From positions 3,471,501 through 3,535,500 of the forward strand of contig NZ_CP116936.1 in assembly GCF_028475105.1 (NCBI RefSeq): a DNA stretch of 64,000 bases. Reading direction: 5' to 3'. The notes beneath the pieces are model-generated. The model was given only the letters and a program-made list of their open reading frames with translations. It searched no databases and was not told the origin of the DNA. This DNA comes from Micromonospora sp. LH3U1 (GTDB lineage Bacteria; Actinomycetota; Actinomycetes; Mycobacteriales; Micromonosporaceae). The position numbers were made by a program, and so were the translations under genes. Of this stretch, positions 38,869-46,178 are shown in pieces. Position 1 is the first letter of the stretch. Every line of letters begins with the position of its first letter.

Positions 38869-39263
38869 CCGCCGGGAACGACCGACCGGTCCGGCTCGTG
38901 CTGGACCGGTCGGCGCTGCTGGCCTACCTGGCGGGCTCGGTGCATGTCGGTGAGCCGCTGCACGAGGTCATTCAGGACCGCAACAGGTTCGGCGTCACCG
39001 CCGTGACCGCGGCGGAGGCCCTGGCAATGGTCAGCGACCCAAAAGAACGGGCGACCCTGCACCGGCTGCTGACCCTGGACGCCTGCGAGGTGCTCTCTAC
39101 CGAGGGGCACTCCTGGCACGAACTCAGCTTCTGGCGCACGTTGACGGGCCGTGCCGATCTGGCCACCACCGCGTTGGCCGTCCTCGAACACGACGCCTCG
39201 ATCCTCAGCGCGGAGGACCGGTACGGTGACGGCGATCTACCGGTGATTCACATCCCGGACTGA
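38865..39263 (+). CDS. PIN-domain ribonuclease, VapC-like toxin
   Basis: 132-aa PIN domain. Acidic metal-site candidates are D14 (LVLDRSALLAYL), E51 (VTAAEALAM) and D98 (GRADLATTALAV). VapC toxins cut tRNA or rRNA and are blocked by the cognate VapB; here the partner overlaps upstream by 4 nt. The third motif reads RADLATTA instead of the usual LADA-type. Could be a domesticated stable pair. Confidence 0.85.
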   Translation: MTAGNDRPVRLVLDRSALLAYLAGSVHVGEPLHEVIQDRNRFGVTAVTAAEALAMVSDPKERATLHRLLTLDACEVLSTEGHSWHELSFWRTLTGRADLATTALAVLEHDASILSAEDRYGDGDLPVIHIPD

Positions 39264-39281
39264 CGGCACAGCCGCCACCGG

Positions 39282-40052
39282 TCAGCCCGGCAGGGCGAGA
39301 TCGAGCACGGCGCCCAGCCCGTTCTCCCGACCCGGGTCTGCGGCCGGGAGCACCAGCACCGCGCAGCCGGCGGTCACCGCGCCCGCGTCCGCCGGGGTGT
39401 CACCGACCATCAGCGTCTGCTCCGGGTCGACGCCGAGCATCCCGCAGGCACGCCAGAAGATCGCCGGGTCGGGCTTGCAGCGCCCCACCTCGTACGAGAG
39501 CACGAACGCGTCGACCAGGTCGGTCAACCCCCAGGCGTCGAAGTGCGGTCGCAGGTCGAAGCCGATGTTGCTGACGACCGCCACCGGCACCCCGGCGGCA
39601 CGCAGCGCGGTCAGCGTGGGCGCGGTGTCCGCGTACGGCAGCCAGCCCTCGGCGCTCAACAACCGCTCGTAGAGCGCGTCGGCGAAGCCCTCGATGCCCG
39701 CGTCGACGGTCTCGGCCAGCCCGGTGTACGCGCCTCGGTGGGCGTGTTGGTAGAGGTCCCGGTCGGCCCACAACTCGGCCAGCCGGGGCGGCACCCGCGC
39801 CGGCGGTGGCCCGCCGGCGCGTCCGGCGGTGAGCAGCCGGTCGGCCAGCGAGGTGGCGCGGACCCGGTCCAGGGTGACCCCGCACGCCGCCGCGGCCTCC
39901 AGCACCCACTGCCGGGGCTCCTCCACCTGGGCCAGGGTGCCGTGGAAGTCGAAGAGCACCGCCTTGACGGGCCGTCGGGACGCCCGGGGAGCGGCGGCGG
40001 CCTCGGCACTGCCCGGCGGACGGGTCTGGGGCGGTTCGGCATGGTCCGGCAC
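39282..40052 (-). CDS. HAD-superfamily hydrolase
   Basis: 256-aa HAD enzyme with motif I VLFDFHGTLAQVE (His replaces the usual second-Asp neighbour: DFHGT), motif II VVSNIG, motif III CKPDPAIFW and motif IV VGDTPADAGA. The helical cap lies between. The DFHGT variant keeps the nucleophile Asp but has His two residues later where the general acid/base Asp normally sits, so the reaction may not be simple phosphatase chemistry. GTG 40052 is leaderless (TAGGGT at 40065-40060, 7 nt). Divergent from helY. Confidence 0.85.
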   Translation of the reverse strand: MPDHAEPPQTRPPGSAEAAAAPRASRRPVKAVLFDFHGTLAQVEEPRQWVLEAAAACGVTLDRVRATSLADRLLTAGRAGGPPPARVPPRLAELWADRDLYQHAHRGAYTGLAETVDAGIEGFADALYERLLSAEGWLPYADTAPTLTALRAAGVPVAVVSNIGFDLRPHFDAWGLTDLVDAFVLSYEVGRCKPDPAIFWRACGMLGVDPEQTLMVGDTPADAGAVTAGCAVLVLPAADPGRENGLGAVLDLALPG

Positions 40053-40125
40053 GCCGTGCACCCTACCGACAGCCCCCGGTGGCTCCTCCGGACGGCCTTG
40101 TGGGGTGCCGTGTCCCGGCACGCAC

Positions 40126-40131
40126 TAATCT
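40126..40131 (+). promoter_or_regulatory. -10 box of leaderless helY
   Basis: TAATCT, 7 nt before ATG 40139. A GGAGG sits only 1 nt from the ATG, too near to act as a normal ribosome site. Confidence 0.6.
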
Positions 40132-40138
40132 TGGAGGC

Positions 40139-42940
40139 ATGTCGAGCCCCGCCGAGCGGTACACAGCGGCGCGCCGCCGGGCCGCGCAGGCCGCAGAGTT
40201 TCCGGCGTTGGACGAGTTCGCCCTTGACCTGGGGTTCGAGCTCGACGATTTCCAGCGGGAGGCGTGTCAGTCGCTGGAGCGGGGCAGCGGCGTGTTGGTC
40301 TGCGCCCCCACCGGGGCCGGTAAGACCGTGGTCGGGGAGTTCGCCGTCCACCTGGCGCTGCGCGGGCGGCCCGACGACCCGGTGCCCGCCGACGACGCGG
40401 CGACCCGGCCGCCCCGGCGCAAGTGCTTCTACACCACGCCGATCAAGGCCTTGTCCAATCAGAAGTACCACGACCTGGTCGCCCGGTACGGCGCCGAGCA
40501 GGTTGGCCTGCTGACCGGCGACAACGCGATCAACGGTGACGCGCCGGTGGTGGTGATGACCACCGAGGTGCTGCGCAACATGCTCTATGCGGGCTCCAGC
40601 ACCCTGCAGGGCCTGGCGTACGTGGTGATGGACGAGGTGCACTACCTGGCCGACCGGTTCCGCGGTGGGGTGTGGGAAGAGGTGATCATCCACCTGCCAC
40701 CCTCGGTCACCCTGGTCTCGTTGTCGGCGACCGTGTCCAACGCCGAGGAGTTCGCCGACTGGCTGGTCACCGTGCGCGGCGAGACCGCCGTGGTGGTCAG
40801 TGAGCACCGGCCGGTGCCGTTGTGGCAGCACATGCTGGTCGGCAAGCGGATGTTCGACCTGTTCCACGACGCCGACGCCGCCCGCAAGCACGATGTGCAT
40901 CCGGAGTTGCTGCGCTACACCCGTGAGACCGCGCGGCGGCTGGAGTTGGGCGAGGGACGCAGCGCGGGGCCTGGTGCCGGCCGGCGTGGCCCGCGCTGGC
41001 GGGGCCCGCTGCGCCCGGACATCGTCGACCGCCTGGACCGGGAGGGTCTGCTGCCGGCGATCCTTTTCATCTTCAGCCGGGCCGGTTGCGCCGCCGCGGT
41101 GCAGCAGTGTCTGGCCGCCGGGTTGCGGCTCACCTCGCCCGAGGAGCGGACCGAGATCCGTAGGGTCGTCGAGTCCCGGGTCACCGCCATTCCCGGCGAG
41201 GACCTGTCGGTGCTGGGGTACTGGGAGTGGCTCGACGGCCTGGAGCGTGGCCTGGCCGCTCACCACGCCGGCATGCTGCCGGTGTTCAAGGAGATCGTCG
41301 AGGAGTTGTTCGTCCGCGGCCTGGTCAAGGCGGTCTTCGCCACCGAGACCCTGGCGCTGGGGATCAACATGCCGGCCCGCTGCGTGGTCCTGGAACGGCT
41401 GGTGAAGTACAACGGCGAGGCGCACGTCGACCTGACCCCGGGGGAGTACACGCAGCTCACCGGGCGCGCGGGCCGCCGTGGCATCGACGTGGAGGGGCAC
41501 GCCGTCGTGGTGTGGTCCCCGGAGACCGACCCACGGCAGGTGGCCGGGCTCGCCTCCACCCGCACCTACCCGCTGCGCTCCAGCTTCCGGCCCTCGTACA
41601 ACATGGCGGTGAACCTCGTCGGCACGGTCGGCGCGGAGCCGGCCCGGGCTCTGTTGGAGTCCTCGTTCGCCCAGTTCCAGGCGGACCGGTCGGTGGTCGG
41701 CCTGGCCCGGCAGGTGCAGCGCAACACCGAGAGCATCGAGGCGTACGGCGTCGAAGCCGCCTGCCATCACGGCGACTTCGACGAGTACTTCGCGCTGCGG
41801 GTGGCGATCGCCGACCGGGAGAAGGCGATTGCCCGGCAGGGGCAGACCCAGCGCAAGGCCGCCGCGGTGACGTCGCTGGAGCGACTGCGGGTCGGCGACG
41901 TGATCCGGGTTCCGGCGGGCCGGCGGGCCGGGCTGGCCGTCGTGCTGGATCCGGCGACCGGTGGGTTCGGTGAGCCGCGGCCGCTGGTGCTCACCCAGGA
42001 TCGCTGGGCCGGGCGGGTCAGTCCCGGCGACTTCACCACCCCCGCCGAGGTGCTGGCCCGGATCCGGGTGCCGAAGCACTTCAACCATCGGTCCCCGGCC
42101 GCCCGCCGGGATCTCGCCGCCGAGGTCAGCGGCACCGGCCTGGACCGGCACGGCGGCCGACGGGGTGGCCGTTCCCGGCAGGTGACCGGCGAGGACCACC
42201 GGCTCACCCAGCTCCGCACGGAGATGCGCAACCACCCCTGCCACGCGTGCCCGGAACGGGAGGACCACGCCCGCTGGGCGGAACGGCGTCGCCGGCTGGA
42301 AGGCGACACCGAGGAGTTGCGCGAGCGGGTCTCCGGGCGTACGGGGTCCCTCGCTCGGACGTTCGACCGGATCGTGGCGCTGCTGACCGAGCGGGGTTAC
42401 CTTGCCCGCGACGGCGCGGTCACCGATGCCGGCCGGATGCTCGGCCGAATCTGGACCGAGGCGGACCTGCTGGTCGCCGAGTGCCTGCGCCGGGGAGTGT
42501 GGAACGGGCTGTCTCCGGCCGAGTTGGCCGCCGCGGTGTCCGTGGTGGTCTTCGAGGCGCGCCGTGACGTCGACGAGCGGGCGTCGCTGCCGCGCGGGCC
42601 GGTGGCCGACGCGGTGGACGAGACGCTGAAGCTGTGGGGGGAGATCGAGGCCGACGAGGCGGCGCGCGGGCTGACCGCGACCCGGGAGCCGGATCTCGGC
42701 TTCGCCTGGCCCGTCTACCGGTGGGCCCGGGGCGAGGCGCTGGCCAAGGTGCTCGGCAGCGGTCACGAGATCGACGGTGAGATGCCGGCCGGTGATTTCG
42801 TCCGGTGGGCGCGACAGGTCGTCGACCTGCTGGGTCAACTTGCCGACTCGGGCGGCGCGTCGCCCGAGCTGCGGTCGACCGCCCGGCAGGCGATCGCGGC
42901 CGTCAACCGGGGCGTACTGGCGTACCACACCACCGCCTGA
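40139..42940 (+). CDS. helY: Ski2/Mtr4-type DEAD/DEAH RNA helicase HelY
   Basis: 933-aa superfamily 2 helicase. Motif I CAPTGAGKT, Ia TTPIKALSNQK, II VVMDEVHYL (DEVH box), III SLSATVSN, and motif VI in QLTGRAGRRGID. A long C-terminal part (about 600-933) matches the Ski2-like DSHCT region. The M. tuberculosis homologue is Rv2092c, beside tatC, consistent with the order here. Probably unwinds structured RNA for decay or processing. Cysteines in HPCHACPERED are an extra feature. Confidence 0.95.
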   Translation: MSSPAERYTAARRRAAQAAEFPALDEFALDLGFELDDFQREACQSLERGSGVLVCAPTGAGKTVVGEFAVHLALRGRPDDPVPADDAATRPPRRKCFYTTPIKALSNQKYHDLVARYGAEQVGLLTGDNAINGDAPVVVMTTEVLRNMLYAGSSTLQGLAYVVMDEVHYLADRFRGGVWEEVIIHLPPSVTLVSLSATVSNAEEFADWLVTVRGETAVVVSEHRPVPLWQHMLVGKRMFDLFHDADAARKHDVHPELLRYTRETARRLELGEGRSAGPGAGRRGPRWRGPLRPDIVDRLDREGLLPAILFIFSRAGCAAAVQQCLAAGLRLTSPEERTEIRRVVESRVTAIPGEDLSVLGYWEWLDGLERGLAAHHAGMLPVFKEIVEELFVRGLVKAVFATETLALGINMPARCVVLERLVKYNGEAHVDLTPGEYTQLTGRAGRRGIDVEGHAVVVWSPETDPRQVAGLASTRTYPLRSSFRPSYNMAVNLVGTVGAEPARALLESSFAQFQADRSVVGLARQVQRNTESIEAYGVEAACHHGDFDEYFALRVAIADREKAIARQGQTQRKAAAVTSLERLRVGDVIRVPAGRRAGLAVVLDPATGGFGEPRPLVLTQDRWAGRVSPGDFTTPAEVLARIRVPKHFNHRSPAARRDLAAEVSGTGLDRHGGRRGGRSRQVTGEDHRLTQLRTEMRNHPCHACPEREDHARWAERRRRLEGDTEELRERVSGRTGSLARTFDRIVALLTERGYLARDGAVTDAGRMLGRIWTEADLLVAECLRRGVWNGLSPAELAAAVSVVVFEARRDVDERASLPRGPVADAVDETLKLWGEIEADEAARGLTATREPDLGFAWPVYRWARGEALAKVLGSGHEIDGEMPAGDFVRWARQVVDLLGQLADSGGASPELRSTARQAIAAVNRGVLAYHTTA

Positions 42941-42990
42941 TCGTCACATTCAGTCATTATCACTGACGAATCGCCGTATCGGACGGTCAC

Positions 42991-43031
42991 CGCAACAGCA
43001 CCCCCCGGATAGCCCGGGGGGTGCTGTTGCG
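42991..43031 (+). terminator. Hairpin after helY
   Basis: An 18-bp perfect stem with a 5-nt loop (ATAGC): CGCAACAGCACCCCCCGG at 42991-43008 and its complement at 43014-43031. It fills most of the 165-nt gap before the next gene. Confidence 0.85.
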
Positions 43032-43105
43032 CCTGCTCACGGCACCCCTGATCATTGCCCGAGCGCCTTGTTGACGCGCCGCTAACGAATGGGGAGAAGA
43101 CCGCC

Positions 43106-43990
43106 GTGGCGGAAATCAATCACTTTGAGTACGGGTGGATCACACCCACGCTGAGCTACGCGCTGTCCGTGCTCGGTTCGATCCTCGGGCTGGTCTGCGC
43201 GGGGCGTATCCGCACGGCGCGCACGAGCGGCCAGCGGGTCTGGTGGGGCCTTCTGTCCGCCTGGGCTCTGGGTGGCACCGCCATCTGGGCGATGCACTTC
43301 ATGGCCATGCTCGGCTTCGCCGTCGACGGCACCCGGATCCGCTACGACGTGCCGCTGACCGTCGCCAGTACGGCCATCGCCGTGGTGGCGGTCGGTATCG
43401 GCCTGGCCATCGTTGGCACTGGCCAACTGAACCCGGTACGACTGATCGCCGCTGGCATCTTCACCGGTGCCGGTGTGGCCTCCATGCACTACACCGGGAT
43501 GGCGGCGATGCGCCTCAACGGCAGCCTCGGCTACGACACCCTCCGGGTCGCGCTCTCGGTGGTCATCGCTGTCGTGGCGTCCACCGTCGCGCTGTGGCTC
43601 GCGATGACCGTCCGCCGGGGGTTGGCGATCTTCGCCTCCGCGCTGGTCATGGGCGTCGCCGTGAACGGCATGCACTTCACCGGCATGAGCGCGTTGTCGG
43701 TGCACCGCCACGAACGTGTGGGTGAGGTGACCGGCGCCAATGTGAGCACGCTGCTGGTGCCGATCGTGCTGGCAGTGCTCTTCGGGGTGGTCGGTCTGCT
43801 CTATGCGCTGCTCGCCGCCCCGACCGACGACGATGTGGCCGCCGCCGCCTACCTGGACGGGCGGCGGGTCTCGGAGCCGGCAGCCGCGACACCCATCCCT
43901 GCCCCGGACCCGGTCGGCCTGCGCGCCCGCTCCACCCTCGGTCAGCCGGGTACGCCGTTCCCGTCCCGCCGGGACACGCCGCCCCGCTGA
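43106..43990 (+). CDS. MHYT-domain membrane sensor
   Basis: 294-aa protein with seven membrane helices and three MHYT-type motifs: AMHFMAML (about 62-69), SMHYTGMAAM and GMHFTGMSAL. These are proposed to bind copper and to sense oxygen, CO or NO. Most MHYT proteins carry GGDEF/EAL or kinase output domains; this one has only a disordered Pro/Ala-rich tail, so any signal must pass to a partner. GTG 43106 follows GGGGAGAAG by about 7 nt. Confidence 0.9.
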   Translation: MAEINHFEYGWITPTLSYALSVLGSILGLVCAGRIRTARTSGQRVWWGLLSAWALGGTAIWAMHFMAMLGFAVDGTRIRYDVPLTVASTAIAVVAVGIGLAIVGTGQLNPVRLIAAGIFTGAGVASMHYTGMAAMRLNGSLGYDTLRVALSVVIAVVASTVALWLAMTVRRGLAIFASALVMGVAVNGMHFTGMSALSVHRHERVGEVTGANVSTLLVPIVLAVLFGVVGLLYALLAAPTDDDVAAAAYLDGRRVSEPAAATPIPAPDPVGLRARSTLGQPGTPFPSRRDTPPR

Positions 43991-44047
43991 CGCCGTGTCA
44001 CGTCCGCGGAGACCATCAACCCGCCGGTCGGCCGTGCCCGGTGCCGG

Positions 44048-44920
44048 TCAGGCCGGCGGGCGACCGGGACGGCTGCGATCGATGGTGAGGGTGGCCAGCA
44101 GCCCGGGGTGGTCGGTCGCCCCGTGCATGGGCACCGACCTGCGGCAACAGAGCGTGATGTCGGTTGTCGCCACGATGTGTTGCAGTCTGCCGTCGTCGAT
44201 CCGCTGATAGCTCGGCCGTTCACACGACCGCACGGTGGGACTGCCGCCGGCCCGAAGGTTGAAGTCGCCGCTCAGCACGATGGGCTCGTATCCCGTGCTT
44301 CTGCTGATCGTCGGCAGGATGGTGTCCACCAGGTGGCCGCACTGGGCGAGCGCGACACGGTAACTGGTGGCGGCCAGGTGCGTGGTGCAGGCCAGCACGA
44401 CGCCGTCGACGTTGACGCAGAGCCAGGCTCGTTCCTCGGGGTCCGCGAGGTCCTGCGTCGGGTGGATTCCGCGGTACAGGGCGCGTGGGCTGCCCGGCGC
44501 CTCCACGTGGGTCAGCAGCCCGATGCCGTACGACTGGCCGTTGCGGCACCGGGTGTCGCCGCCGCTGGGGCGGTCGCCGGCGGCCTGGAACGCGGACACG
44601 ACGGTCCGATCAGTGTGGACGGCTTCGAACACGCGCGTCAGGGCGGTGACGTCGCCCTGGCAGATCTCGTTGAGAGTGACCACATCGGGTGCCTCGGCGC
44701 TGATCACCTCGGCGGCTGTGGCCACCGCCCGGCCGGTGTAGCAGCCGGCGCGGCCGCTGTTGCAGAGGTTCATCTGGAGCACCCGCAGGACCGTGGGTTC
44801 GGGCGTCTCCACGGTGTCGGTGGAGACGGCCACCGACGGTACGGCCGGCAGTCCGGCGGCGGCGATCAGGCAGCCGACGGCAAGGGCTCGACGTAGGAAT
44901 CGGTACGAACGGTCGGCCAT
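44048..44920 (-). CDS. Secreted endonuclease/exonuclease/phosphatase-family protein
   Basis: 290-aa exported protein with a signal peptide (RRALAVGCLIAAAGLPAVPSVAVS). The EEP fold (DNase I/sphingomyelinase type) shows LQMNLCNSGRAGC early, VVTLNEIC (metal Glu), LACTTHLAA, VLSGDFNLRAGG and a final ATDHPGLLATL with the catalytic Asp-His. Six or more cysteines suggest disulfides. Nuclease or phosphodiesterase activity outside the cell is likely; the substrate is not evident. Confidence 0.85.
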   Translation of the reverse strand: MADRSYRFLRRALAVGCLIAAAGLPAVPSVAVSTDTVETPEPTVLRVLQMNLCNSGRAGCYTGRAVATAAEVISAEAPDVVTLNEICQGDVTALTRVFEAVHTDRTVVSAFQAAGDRPSGGDTRCRNGQSYGIGLLTHVEAPGSPRALYRGIHPTQDLADPEERAWLCVNVDGVVLACTTHLAATSYRVALAQCGHLVDTILPTISRSTGYEPIVLSGDFNLRAGGSPTVRSCERPSYQRIDDGRLQHIVATTDITLCCRRSVPMHGATDHPGLLATLTIDRSRPGRPPA

Positions 44921-45050
44921 GCGGACTCCGGGTCGAGCAGGCGACAGTCTTCGCCGAGGTGCCAGTGATCTTACCGACGGCCGCTCGGCGACCGAACCCG
45001 CGCGGGCGGCCGAGGGGGCACACGCGGCCGCGCGTACCCCCTCGGGTTGC

Positions 45051-45989
45051 TCAGTGGGTGCGGACCGCGACGGCCGTGTACGGGGTGGTCGGGGTAGGTG
45101 GCGTGGTGAAGCGGCCGTTGGGCAGGTAGAGCCGGCCCAGCGCCTCGGCGACGGTGGTGGGCACGTCGAAGTTGGGGTCGGTGATGGTGCCCGTGACCGT
45201 TCCCGTGGTGCCGGCGCGGTTCAGCGTGACCACCGCGATCTGGTTGAGGCGGTTCTGCACGACGTAGAGGGTGCGGCCGAGCAGCAGCAGCCCGTCGCCG
45301 TTGGTGAAGGTGTAGCCGGGCACGTCCACGGCGGTGGTCGCGCCGGTTGCCGGGTCGACCCGGTACAGCGTCCCGGTGTTGGACTGGACGACGATCAGCG
45401 CCCTTCCGTCCGGTGTGGTGGCGATGCCGTTGAGGTTCACGCCGGTGCCGACCTGCTCGTACGCGCCGGTCAGCGCGATGGTGGTGAAGCCGTCGGCGGG
45501 CGGCAGCGCGCCGCCACGGCCGAGTGGCAGCCGATAGAGCACCGGGCGGTTGGAGTCGGTGAAGTACGCGGCGTCGCGGGTCAGGATGACGTCGTTGACG
45601 AACGTCGGAGCGGTGGCGAACTGGTAGCGCGCCAGCACATCGCCGGTGCGGGTGTCGAGCACACGGGCGTCGCCGGCGGTACCGCCGGCGACGAAGAGCC
45701 GGCCTCTCGGGTCGACCTTGAGACCGAGCGACGGGGTGCCGGTGGGTGCGCCGATCCTGGTGTCCCGGCCGGTGACCAGGTCGACCCGCTGGATTGCGCC
45801 GGTGGTGCGGGAGCCGAAGTACGCGTACCGGCCGGCGGTGGCGATGCCCTCGGGCGAGAACCCGTCGGGCAGGGCGAGGACGGTGGGCAGCCGCCCTCCG
45901 GGGTGCGCCTGCGCGGGGGCGACGGCGCCGGAGGTCAGGAGGGCGGCGGTCAGGGCGACGCCGAGCGTCCTCCGGAGGGGTCGGTTCAC
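45051..45989 (-). CDS. Secreted beta-propeller (SMP-30/NHL-like) protein
   Basis: 312-aa exported protein: signal peptide RTLGVALTAALLTSGAVAPAQA, then repeated blades with DPRGRLFVAGGTAG, TPDGRALIVVQSNTGTLYRV and LLLLGRTLYVVQNRLNQIAV. It resembles SMP-30/gluconolactonase-like or NHL propellers. Enzymatic residues are not obvious. GTG 45989 has AAGGAG 5-6 nt upstream. Single gene between the EEP protein and the GH127 gene. Confidence 0.8.
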   Translation of the reverse strand: MNRPLRRTLGVALTAALLTSGAVAPAQAHPGGRLPTVLALPDGFSPEGIATAGRYAYFGSRTTGAIQRVDLVTGRDTRIGAPTGTPSLGLKVDPRGRLFVAGGTAGDARVLDTRTGDVLARYQFATAPTFVNDVILTRDAAYFTDSNRPVLYRLPLGRGGALPPADGFTTIALTGAYEQVGTGVNLNGIATTPDGRALIVVQSNTGTLYRVDPATGATTAVDVPGYTFTNGDGLLLLGRTLYVVQNRLNQIAVVTLNRAGTTGTVTGTITDPNFDVPTTVAEALGRLYLPNGRFTTPPTPTTPYTAVAVRTH

Positions 45990-46108
45990 TGTGCTCCTTC
46001 CGGGCGGAAGGCGGCATGGGCCGACACATCCGCCACGATCTTTTGGGGCCAGGACCCTCCCCACTGTACGACCGGCGCCGCCGCACGCCCGGGTGCGACG
46101 ACCGGCGT

Positions 46109-46142
46109 CACCGGCAGCGGTCTTCTGGGACCGCTGCCGGTG
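46109..46142 (-). terminator. Hairpin after GH127 gene
   Basis: A 14-bp perfect stem, CACCGGCAGCGGTC (46109-46122) with its complement at 46129-46142, loop TTCTGG, 37 nt downstream of the GH127 stop on the minus strand. Confidence 0.75.
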
Positions 46143-46178
46143 GCCCGTCGAGCTGAGACAGGTCAGCTCTGTGCGATG

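Noticed and set aside
39656..42928. A 1090-codon minus-strand frame opposite helY
   Set aside because: Shadow of the helicase gene; low-complexity composition, no domain, and all helicase motifs are on the plus strand.
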